The notes beneath the pieces are model-generated. The model was not told the origin of the DNA and did no database searches. It worked only from the letters and a program-made list of their open reading frames with translations. From JAYSFC01 sp041913505 (GTDB lineage Bacteria; Pseudomonadota; Gammaproteobacteria; Burkholderiales; Burkholderiaceae_C): a DNA stretch of 20,513 nt. The position numbers were made by a program, and so were the translations under genes. Positions 15,031 to 20,513 of the stretch are shown here, piece after piece; position 1 is the stretch's first letter, and each line of letters begins with the position of its first letter. The stretch spans positions 1 through 20,513 of the forward strand of contig JAYSFC010000062.1 of the NCBI GenBank assembly GCA_041913505.1, written 5' to 3'.

Positions 15031-15819
15031 ATGGCACAGAAACGAGTGGCGGGTCTGCATACCTCGGCGGTCATCACCCTGTTCGCGGCCTTCGCGGCTC
15101 TCGGGGGAGCGGCGCAGGCCGAAAACCAGGCGATGACCTACAAAGGCAAGGCCGTTCGCATGGGCCGTGGCTCGGCCCATACCGTCGTCTACACCGACGC
15201 CAGCGGCCAGCCCCACACGATCGCAATCGCGTTCACGTCCGACGCCTTGAAGGGGCTGCCGGCTGCGACCGATGGCGGCCACACCCATGTCCCCTACGTG
15301 CTGCCCATGCCGACAAAGGGGCCGCGGACGGTGGTGGACCACGCTGTCATCAATTGGGAGCCCAGCGGCCATCCCCCACCCAAGGTGTACGACGTGCCGC
15401 ACTTTGATTTCCATTTTTACCTGATTGGTCAGGCGCAGCGCGAGTCCATCCGATTCGACAGCGAGAACGCATCCGGCGAGCCCGGCCAGCAGCCACCGCG
15501 GGAGTTGCTGGCCGAGGGGTATATCGTTCCCCCGGGCACTGCCGTGCCTGAAATGGGCGTGCATGCCATCAACCCGGCCAGCGGGGAGTTCCAGGGGCAG
15601 CCGTTCAATGCGACTTTCATCTACGGCTACCACAACCAGCAGCTGACCTTCCTTGAGCCGATGGCGTCGCTGGCCTTTTTGCAGTCCAGGCCGAACTTCT
15701 CCGCTCCGGTGCCCAGGCCGGCCCGGTACAGCAGGCAGGGCGCCTACCCGTCCAGCTACACCATCCACTACAACGCAGCCAGCAAGACCTATGAAGTGGG
15801 CTTGCGCGATCTGCAGTAG
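15031..15819 (+). CDS. Secreted TTHB210-like (DUF5602) protein of unknown function
   Basis: The protein has 262 aa. The ATG at 15031 has AGGAG at 15019-15023, seven bases upstream. The signal peptide covers about 1-30 ('FAALGGAAQA'). The mature protein has a Gly-rich N-terminal part, 'DGGHTHVPYVLPMP' and the striking His cluster 'VPHFDFHFYLIG' near residues 129-140, then 'GYIVPPGTAVPEMGVHAI' and 'FIYGYHNQQLTFLEPM'. This pattern agrees with what I remember of DUF5602/TTHB210-like proteins, named after a sigma-E controlled Thermus protein. The conserved histidines suggest metal binding, but no activity is established. The reading frame may also start at an upstream in-frame ATG (14989), without a signal sequence. 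It is divergent from ftrA. Confidence 0.7.
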   Translation: MAQKRVAGLHTSAVITLFAAFAALGGAAQAENQAMTYKGKAVRMGRGSAHTVVYTDASGQPHTIAIAFTSDALKGLPAATDGGHTHVPYVLPMPTKGPRTVVDHAVINWEPSGHPPPKVYDVPHFDFHFYLIGQAQRESIRFDSENASGEPGQQPPRELLAEGYIVPPGTAVPEMGVHAINPASGEFQGQPFNATFIYGYHNQQLTFLEPMASLAFLQSRPNFSAPVPRPARYSRQGAYPSSYTIHYNAASKTYEVGLRDLQ

Positions 15820-15840
15820 CGGTCCGGCTCTTGCACAAAG

Positions 15841-15877
15841 CCTTGAGGGGGCGCTTTTCTCAAGTGCCCTCCTCAGG
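15841..15877. terminator. Possible bidirectional terminator between convergent genes
   Basis: CCTTGAGGGGGC (15841-15852) can pair with GCCCTCCTCAGG (15866-15877) with one bulge and one mismatch, leaving a T/A-containing loop. It lies in the 69-bp gap between the convergent DUF5602 and map stops. No long T-run follows on either side, so the call is tentative. Confidence 0.35.
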
Positions 15878-15888
15878 CCGCTCAACCA

Positions 15889-16656
15889 TCAGTTGGGCAC
15901 CCTTTCTCCGGATCGCAAAGTCAAGACCTGCACGCCGTTCCGGGTCACGGCCACGGTGTGTTCAAACTGTGCAGACAGTTGCCCATCGCGCGTGACGACC
16001 GTCCAGCCGTCTTCTTGGGTGTGAACCGCGGCGCGCCCCTGGTTGATCATGGGCTCGATGGTGAACACCATGCCTTCGCGCAACACCAAGCCCGTTTTCG
16101 GCTTGCCCCAGTGCAGCACTTGCGGCTCCTCGTGCATCTCGCGCCCGATGCCGTGCCCGCAATACTCCCTCACAACGGAATAGCCGTTTCTGCGCGCGTG
16201 GCGCTCGATGGCGTGACCTATATCGCCAAGTCGGGCGCCGGGGCGAACCGTCTTGATCCCTTTCCACATCGCTTCATGGGTTACTTGCACGAGCCGTTTG
16301 GCCATGGGAGACACCTCGCCCACCAGATAGGTCTTACTGGAATCGGCGATGTAGCCATTTTTCTCCAGCGTGATGTCGAAGTTGACGATGTCCCCGCTTT
16401 GCAGGATGTCGGTTGTGGACGGCACACCGTGGCACACGACATGGTTGCGTGAGGCGTTGAGGGCGTAGGCGTAACCGTACTGCCCTTTGCTTGCCGGACG
16501 CGCCTTGAGTTCTTTGACGATGAAGCCATCGACCAGATCGTTGATCTGCATGGTGGAGGTGCCGATCAGGTTGATCTGATCCAAATAGCCAAACACATCA
16601 GCCAGCAAGCGGCCGGACTCCGCCATCAAGGCAATCTCTTCAGGTCGCTTGGTCAA
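15889..16656 (-). CDS. map: Type I methionine aminopeptidase paired with a ParD-like gene
   Basis: The protein has 255 aa from a TTG at 16656, chosen because AAGGGG stands seven bases upstream and the protein then starts MTKRPEEIAL like its family. A GTG at 16695 and an ATG at 16626 are alternatives. All metal ligands are intact: Asp94 and Asp105 ('NFDITLEKNGYIADSSK'), His168 ('GHGIGREMH'), Glu201 ('TIEPMIN') and Glu232 ('FEHTVAV'), plus His76 ('VVCHGVPS'). It should remove N-terminal methionine from nascent proteins. The start overlaps the end of the ParD-like gene by 17 bp. Base use is far less GC-rich than the neighbours. The housekeeping map of these bacteria normally stands near rpsB, so this is probably an extra, acquired copy. 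Confidence 0.9.
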   Translation of the reverse strand: MTKRPEEIALMAESGRLLADVFGYLDQINLIGTSTMQINDLVDGFIVKELKARPASKGQYGYAYALNASRNHVVCHGVPSTTDILQSGDIVNFDITLEKNGYIADSSKTYLVGEVSPMAKRLVQVTHEAMWKGIKTVRPGARLGDIGHAIERHARRNGYSVVREYCGHGIGREMHEEPQVLHWGKPKTGLVLREGMVFTIEPMINQGRAAVHTQEDGWTVVTRDGQLSAQFEHTVAVTRNGVQVLTLRSGERVPN

Positions 16657-16864
16657 GTCGAAGCCCCTTGACGGTCTGCAGCTTGACGCCTGCACCTCTC
16701 AGTTCACGGGTCATGACCTCGTTGAAGCTCAGCGTTGGATTCGTTTCGCACAGCATGCCGACCTTGATCCAGAACGCCGCTTGTGCGTTGATCGACCGGC
16801 ACGAGACGGCACTGGCCTTGCGGATCTGATCGTGCAGATCGTCGTCGATGTTCACGATGCCCAC
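16640..16864 (-). CDS. ParD-like antitoxin-family protein (PF11903 type)
   Basis: The protein has 74 aa from a GTG at 16864, preceded by GGAG. The family usually begins MGIVxI, as seen here. An ATG at 16876 would add four residues but has no ribosome site. The chain 'MGIVNIDDDLHDQIRKAS' (strand then helix) and 'SINAQAAFWIKVGMLCE' fit a ribbon-helix-helix-like DNA-binding protein, and 'NPTLSFNEVM' is the typical family end. It agrees with my memory of the ParD_like family (formerly DUF3423), often found next to map genes. It overlaps map by 17 bp. No RelE/ParE toxin is present. The tandem repeats upstream are its probable autoregulatory operator. Confidence 0.8.
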   Translation of the reverse strand: MGIVNIDDDLHDQIRKASAVSCRSINAQAAFWIKVGMLCETNPTLSFNEVMTRELRGAGVKLQTVKGLRLDQAT

Positions 16865-16873
16865 GCCGCTCTC

Positions 16874-16902
16874 CATATATGAAACATATATTAATCATAT
16901 AT
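16874..16902. promoter_or_regulatory. Triple CATATAT operator-like repeat upstream of ParD-like/map
   Basis: Three exact copies of CATATAT start at 16874, 16885 and 16896 on the + strand, each 11 bp apart, so they face the same side of the helix. The first two also form a perfect palindrome, ATATATG-AAA-CATATAT. The block ends 10 bp before the chosen GTG start, where the promoter -10 is expected. The AT-rich patch stands out sharply from its surroundings. It is the likely binding site of the ParD-like protein. Confidence 0.6.
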
Positions 16903-17109
16903 TGGAGTTGTCCGCCCATGCAAGCGCTTCGCGGGCTTGGCAGCGCAGGTTTGCGAATATCCGGCTCAACAGGCAAGTTGGTGGGTGCGGATCGGGCTTG
17001 CCACACTGCGCAGGCAATGAAACGGCAAGCAGACGTCCGCACTGATGCGGAAGAGGACCGCAACGGGTCGAGATCGGGCTGCCCCCGCGCTCCCAGAACG
17101 CCGCCAGTC
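16903..17109. other. Short gap with no recognised gene
   Basis: About 200 bp lie between the CATATAT block and the dehydrogenase stop. Short open frames exist on both strands but none has a start with a ribosome site or a recognisable sequence. It marks the sharp change from the lower-GC map/ParD-like segment back to very GC-rich DNA and may contain the old boundary of an insertion. Confidence 0.4.
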
Positions 17110-17997
17110 TCAGCGTCCGCGCGCCAGCAACCCCACCAACTCCGGCACCAGTGCCTGCGCGCCCCCTTCCCGCACCGCCCGCTCGTACGTGGCCAGCACT
17201 CCATCCGCGATCGCGTGCGCGGCCCCGCCGTCCTCGGCCATGGTGCTGTAGTAGCCCAGGTCCTTCTGCGCGTTCGCCATGAAGAAGCGCAGGCCCGAGG
17301 GGTCGTGCGCCAGCAGGTAGGGCCTGAGGCGCTCCAGCGCCGCGCCGCCGCCGCCGCCCTGGGCCAGCACCTGCACCAGCACCTCGGGGGCGATGCCCGT
17401 GCGCTCCGCGCAGGCGGCGGCCTCGGCCAGCAGGGCCACGAAGCCGAGCGACACGTAGTTGTGCAGCAGTTTCATGCGGTGGCCCGCGCCCACGGGGCCC
17501 GCGTGCGTGATGTTCTCGGCGAAGCAGGCCAGGATGGGCCGACATTCCTCGAACAGCGCGGCGTCGCCGCCCACGAGCAGGTTGAGGCGCCCTTCGGCGG
17601 CCTCCTTGGGGGTGCGCGTCATGGGCGCGTCGAGGAAGCGGCCGCCCGCGGCCGCCACGGCCTGGGCCACGCGCTCGGTGGAGGAGGGGATGGCCGTGGA
17701 GCAGTCGATCACCACGGTGCCCGGGCGCAGGCCCCGCAGCACCCCGCCTTCGGCCCCTTCGCCAAACAGCACGGCCTCCACCTGGGGCGAGCCCGTCACG
17801 CACAGGATCACCACGTCGGCCTGGGCCGCAAGCGTGGCGGCGCGGGCCTGGGTGGTGGCGCCTGCCGCCCGCAGGGCATCGAGCGGCTGGTTGCCCGCGT
17901 GCTCCAGCACCGTGAGCGGGTAGCCATGGCGCAGCAGGTTGTGCGCGATACCGTGGCCCATGAGGCCGATGCCGGCCATGGCGATGCGGGGTTTCAT
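17110..17997 (-). CDS. NAD(P)-dependent beta-hydroxyacid dehydrogenase (3-HIBADH family, YihU-like motif)
   Basis: The protein has 295 aa. The ATG at 17997 has GGGAG upstream. An N-terminal Rossmann dinucleotide site, G9-I-G-L-M-G14, is followed by 'DCSTAIPSS' (about 98-106), the substrate loop 'DAPMTRTPKEAAEG' (123-136) and the catalytic helix 'GAGHRMKLLHN' with Lys176 and Asn180. The family oxidises or reduces small beta-hydroxy acids or aldehydes such as hydroxyisobutyrate, tartronate semialdehyde or sulfolactaldehyde. The usual SGG of the substrate loop is replaced by T-R128-T, as in the YihU group. The catalytic Lys is conserved, so the enzyme should be active. It is followed downstream by an apparently gene-free stretch before the ParD-like operator. 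The GST gene lies 48 bp upstream, and the two are likely co-transcribed. Confidence 0.88.
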   Translation of the reverse strand: MKPRIAMAGIGLMGHGIAHNLLRHGYPLTVLEHAGNQPLDALRAAGATTQARAATLAAQADVVILCVTGSPQVEAVLFGEGAEGGVLRGLRPGTVVIDCSTAIPSSTERVAQAVAAAGGRFLDAPMTRTPKEAAEGRLNLLVGGDAALFEECRPILACFAENITHAGPVGAGHRMKLLHNYVSLGFVALLAEAAACAERTGIAPEVLVQVLAQGGGGGAALERLRPYLLAHDPSGLRFFMANAQKDLGYYSTMAEDGGAAHAIADGVLATYERAVREGGAQALVPELVGLLARGR

Positions 17998-18045
17998 GCG
18001 GCGTGTCTCCCGTTGTTGCCTTGGGTGGTGCAGGAGCGTTGCCGC

Positions 18046-18663
18046 TCAGGGGGTGGTTGCTGCTACGACGGCGGGGCGTTCGCCCATGCGCTGGAAATGG
18101 GCGTGCACCTTGGGGAACTGGGCGATGTCCACGCCGTCGCCCTTGAGCCAGCCCGCCACGGTGTACAGGTAGCCGTCGGCCACGGTGTACTGCTCCCCCA
18201 GCACCCAGGGGCCGTCGCCGAGGTGGTGGCGCTCGATCACGCCAAAGCATTCGGCCATGTTGGTGGGCACCTTGCGCTGCATGGCGGCCTGGGCCTCGGG
18301 TTCGTCGGCCCAGCGGCTCGCGCGGGGGCGGTGGGCGTGGGCCACGTGCACGGTGGAGGCGAGGTAGCTGTGGAGCTCCTGCATGCGCGCGAGAGCGAAG
18401 GGGTCCGTGGGGGCGAGCCGCGCCTCGGGAAAGCGCTGCGCCACGTACATCAGCAGCGCGGGGGTTTCGCTGAGCACGCCGTGCTCGGTCACGAGCGCGG
18501 GCACGCGGCCCTTGGGGTTGATGGCCAGGTAGGCGGGGCTGCGCTGTTCGCCGGAGGCGAAGTCAACGCGCACGGCCTCGTGCGGGGCGTTGGCCTCGTG
18601 CAGGGCGATGCGCACGGCCTGGGCGCAGGTGCCAGGGGCGTAGTAGAGCTTGAGTGGAGACAT
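18046..18663 (-). CDS. Glutathione S-transferase
   Basis: The protein has 205 aa from the ATG at 18663. The N-terminal thioredoxin-like domain starts 'LKLYYAPGTCAQAVRIALHE', with Cys13 at the position of the beta-class catalytic cysteine. 'INPKGRVPALV' holds the conserved cis-Pro of the glutathione site, and 'LSETPALLMYVAQRFPE' closes the domain. The C-terminal helical domain contains 'VLGEQYTVADGYLYTVAGWL' (about 155-174), the family N-capping/hydrophobic staple region. The enzyme is cytoplasmic and conjugates or isomerises electrophiles with glutathione; the specific substrate is unknown. It lies between the dehydrogenase and the ketopantoate reductase on one strand. Confidence 0.93.
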   Translation of the reverse strand: MSPLKLYYAPGTCAQAVRIALHEANAPHEAVRVDFASGEQRSPAYLAINPKGRVPALVTEHGVLSETPALLMYVAQRFPEARLAPTDPFALARMQELHSYLASTVHVAHAHRPRASRWADEPEAQAAMQRKVPTNMAECFGVIERHHLGDGPWVLGEQYTVADGYLYTVAGWLKGDGVDIAQFPKVHAHFQRMGERPAVVAATTP

Positions 18664-18670
18664 GATGTTT

Positions 18671-18696
18671 GCTATTGAAAAAGTAGCTATTGAAAA
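18671..18696 (+). repeat. Dispersed TAGCTA-type repeat, copy D (tandem)
   Basis: GCTATTGAAAA occurs twice, at 18671-18681 and 18686-18696, with a 15-bp period. The second copy is preceded by AGTA, giving the AGTAGCTAT..AAAACC core of the other copies. It lies in the 59-bp gap directly upstream of the GST start codon. Confidence 0.55.
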
Positions 18697-18722
18697 CCGT
18701 GGGACAAGCACAGTGGCCGGTT

Positions 18723-19700
18723 TTAATACAAACCGCGTGTGCGTGCCATGAGCCGGGTGAGGCCCAGCAGCGCGTCGGTGTGCGGGGTGGGCACCTGCGT
18801 GAGCCGGCCCAGCTCGTGCACGGCGCCCACGAGCGCGTCGATCTCCAGGGGCTTGCCGGCTTCCACATCCTGCAGCATGGAGGTCTTGAACGCGCCGAGC
18901 TTGCGCGTGACGGCGTGGCGGTCCTCGGGCTGCTGGTCGATGGGCAGGCCCAGCCGCTCGCCGATGGCCTTGGCCTCCAGCATCACGGCCGAGACGAAGG
19001 CGCGCACGAGGTCGTCGCCCAGGATGCGGTCGGTGGTGGCGCCCGTGAGCGCGCTGATGGGGTTCATGGTCAGATTGCCCCAGAGCTTGAACCAGATGTC
19101 GCGCTGGATGCGCGGAGAGCGCTCGACCTCGATGCCGCCGCGCGCGAGCAGCTCCGCGAGCCGGGCCAGGCGTTCGCTGTCCTGCCCGCCGGGCTCGCCC
19201 AGGATGAGCTTGTTGCCGAAGTGCTGGCGCACTTGGCCGGGGCCGTCGAGCGCACAGCTTGCGTGCACCACGCCGCCGATCACCTGGCCCGTGGGAATGG
19301 CGCGCGCGATGCCGCCATCGGCATCCACGCTGGTGAGTGCCTGGCTGCGTGCGGGGCCCTCGCAGCCGTCGGTGAACCACCAGGGCACGCCGTTCATGGC
19401 CGTGAGCACCACGGTGTGTGGGCCGATCAGCGGTGCTATGCGGCGTGCCACCTCGGGCAGGGCGGGGGCTTTCACGGCAATCACCACGAGGTCCTGCACG
19501 CCGAGCGCGGCCGGGTCGTCGCTCGCGCGCACGGGGGCGTGGGCGGTGCTGCCGTCGGGGCGGGTGAGGCGCAGGCCGTGGGCCTGCAGCGCGGCCAGCG
19601 TGGCGCCGCGTGCGATCAGGCTCAGGTCGCAGCCGGCCTGCGCCAGTGCCAGGCCCAGCCAGCCGCCGATGGCGCCGGCTCCGTAGATGCATGCTTTCAT
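18723..19700 (-). CDS. 2-dehydropantoate 2-reductase family protein (PanE/ApbA)
   Basis: The protein has 325 aa from the ATG at 19700. The Rossmann NADPH site 'GAGAIGG' (7-13) stands at the N-terminus. 'VVIAVKAPALPEV' and 'TAMNGVPWWF' follow (the usual Q/KNG pocket). Catalytic Lys205 lies in 'DIWFKLWGNLTMNPISALTG' with Asn209 and Asn213. The C-terminal domain carries 'KTSMLQDVEAGKPLEIDAL', typical of ketopantoate reductases. It would reduce ketopantoate to pantoate for coenzyme A synthesis. Many Burkholderiales hold several paralogues with other substrates, so panE itself is not assigned. It is the first gene of a - strand group with GST and the hydroxyacid dehydrogenase, and is divergent from radA across 65 bp. 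Confidence 0.88.
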   Translation of the reverse strand: MKACIYGAGAIGGWLGLALAQAGCDLSLIARGATLAALQAHGLRLTRPDGSTAHAPVRASDDPAALGVQDLVVIAVKAPALPEVARRIAPLIGPHTVVLTAMNGVPWWFTDGCEGPARSQALTSVDADGGIARAIPTGQVIGGVVHASCALDGPGQVRQHFGNKLILGEPGGQDSERLARLAELLARGGIEVERSPRIQRDIWFKLWGNLTMNPISALTGATTDRILGDDLVRAFVSAVMLEAKAIGERLGLPIDQQPEDRHAVTRKLGAFKTSMLQDVEAGKPLEIDALVGAVHELGRLTQVPTPHTDALLGLTRLMARTRGLY

Positions 19701-19750
19701 GGATGGAATGCGATGGCGGGGGAGGGGCCATTGTGCTCGCTCGGGCCCGC

Positions 19751-19756
19751 TATAGT
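19751..19756 (+). promoter_or_regulatory. radA: Putative -10 element of radA
   Basis: TATAGT lies 9 bp before the radA ATG in GC-rich DNA. If used, transcription would start within a few bases of the start codon, giving a nearly leaderless message. A TTGTGC at 19731-19736 is the only -35-like match and is spaced unusually close (14 bp). Confidence 0.4.
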
Positions 19757-19765
19757 CTGCGCCCC

Positions 19766-20513
19766 ATGGCCAAGGACAAAACCATCTTCACCTGCAGCGA
19801 ATGCGGCGGCACCAGCGCGCGCTGGCTCGGCAAATGCCCGGCCTGCGGTGCCTGGAACACGCTGGTCGAGACCGTGGCCGAGGGCGCGGGCGGCGGCAAG
19901 AACCGCCTCAGCGCCGCCGCGGGGCAGTACGCGGGCCTGGCCCAGGCGCAGGCGGTGATGCCGCTGGCGGCCATCGAGGCCACAGAGGTGGCGCGCACCG
20001 CCAGCGGCATCGAGGAGCTGGACCGCGTGCTCGGCGGCGGCGTGGTCGAGGGCGGCGTGGTGCTCATCGGCGGCGACCCGGGCATCGGCAAGTCCACGCT
20101 GCTCCTGCAGGCCATGGACGCACTGCACCGCGTGGGCCTGCCCACGCTGTACGTGACGGGCGAGGAAAGCGGCGCGCAGGTGGCGCTGCGCTCGCGTCGG
20201 CTGGGGCTGGAGGCCAGCCAGGTCAACGTGCTGGCCGAGATCCAGTTGGAAAAAATCCTGGCCACCGTCGAGGCCACGCAGCCCGCCGTGTGCGTGGTCG
20301 ATTCGATCCAGACCATCTATTCGGACCAGCTCACCAGTGCGCCCGGCTCGGTGGCCCAGGTGCGCGAGTGCGCGGCGCACCTCACGCGGCTGGCCAAGGC
20401 CACGGGCATCGCCGTCATCCTCGTGGGCCATGTGACCAAGGAAGGCGCGCTTGCCGGCCCGCGCGTGCTGGAGCACATGGTGGACACGGTGCTGTACTTC
20501 GAGGGCGACACGC
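19766..20513 (+). CDS. radA: DNA repair protein RadA, 3'-truncated by the window edge
   Basis: The first 249 codons from the ATG at 19766 are present; the rest lies beyond the window. A four-cysteine zinc finger (Cys10, Cys13, Cys24, Cys27; 'CSECGG' and 'CPACG') is followed by 'ASGIEELDRVLGGGVVEGG' and the Walker A motif GDPGIGKST (103-111). 'YVTGEESGAQV' and the Walker B-like 'VCVVDSIQT' (175-183) come next, then 'LVGHVTKEGALAGPRVLEHMVDTVLYF'. RadA is a RecA-like ATPase that drives branch migration in homologous recombination. The KNRFG motif and the Lon-like domain should lie to the right. No Shine-Dalgarno sequence is clear ahead of the ATG. Confidence 0.96.
   Translation, partial: MAKDKTIFTCSECGGTSARWLGKCPACGAWNTLVETVAEGAGGGKNRLSAAAGQYAGLAQAQAVMPLAAIEATEVARTASGIEELDRVLGGGVVEGGVVLIGGDPGIGKSTLLLQAMDALHRVGLPTLYVTGEESGAQVALRSRRLGLEASQVNVLAEIQLEKILATVEATQPAVCVVDSIQTIYSDQLTSAPGSVAQVRECAAHLTRLAKATGIAVILVGHVTKEGALAGPRVLEHMVDTVLYFEGDT

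Noticed and set aside
15889..16864. Classic ParDE toxin-antitoxin module
   Set aside because: The partner of the ParD-like protein is a methionine aminopeptidase with complete active site, not a ParE/RelE toxin.
17338..17362. GCC-triplet run in the dehydrogenase as a phase-variable repeat
   Set aside because: It encodes a short Gly stretch in frame with no sign of instability; triplet changes would not shift the frame.
16879..18678. 599-codon + strand frame opposite the dehydrogenase and GST genes
   Set aside because: Gly/His/Ala-rich antisense translation, no recognisable domain, and both opposite genes are well supported.
1..20513. CRISPR array, tRNA, rRNA, transposase or integrase
   Set aside because: No regularly spaced repeats with spacers, no cloverleaf-like sequence and no transposase or recombinase motif were found on reading both strands.

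Overview
The window is very GC-rich, densely packed chromosomal DNA. Gene content and protein style point to a beta-proteobacterium of the Burkholderiales, most likely Comamonadaceae (Acidovorax-like). The clues are a short lplT-alr/radA housekeeping context, an FtrABCD-type iron operon as known from Bordetella, and short dispersed repeats with a TAGCTA core that I associate with this family. This placement is inference from sequence style, not from a database search. No tRNA, rRNA, CRISPR array, insertion sequence or phage gene was seen.

Left part (1-5662, all + strand). The 3' part of glcF (glycolate oxidase Fe-S subunit) comes first, then a ProQ/FinO RNA chaperone with a long basic N-terminal tail. 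A small regulatory island follows: a VOC protein, a GyrI-like ligand-binding protein, a WYL-domain regulator and a RibD/DHFR-like reductase, then an MFS transporter. The first two island genes are each preceded by an almost identical 41-bp block built on a TGACA-N6-TGTCA palindrome, which is probably the operator of the WYL regulator.

Middle (5676-9747). A glutathione peroxidase, an EamA/DMT transporter and lplT lie on the - strand. lplT is divergent from alr (alanine racemase) on the + strand.

Iron operon (9812-14688, - strand). Read in transcription order it is a Fur box, ftrA (P19-like periplasmic protein), an OprB-like porin, ftrB (cupredoxin), ftrC (FTR1 permease) and ftrD (polyferredoxin membrane protein). 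Together these look like a complete ferrous-iron uptake route with its own outer-membrane pore.

Right part (14689-19700). A 340-bp gap without a convincing gene precedes a secreted TTHB210-like/DUF5602 protein on the + strand. Convergent to it lies a lower-GC pair: a ParD-like antitoxin-family protein translationally coupled to a second-type methionine aminopeptidase. Its promoter region carries three CATATAT repeats exactly 11 bp apart. Three metabolic genes follow on the - strand: a beta-hydroxyacid dehydrogenase with a YihU-like substrate motif, a glutathione S-transferase and a ketopantoate reductase.

The window ends inside radA (+). If alr and radA are ancestral neighbours, as I remember for related genomes, everything from about 9750 to 19740 may be a composite of inserted or rearranged segments.
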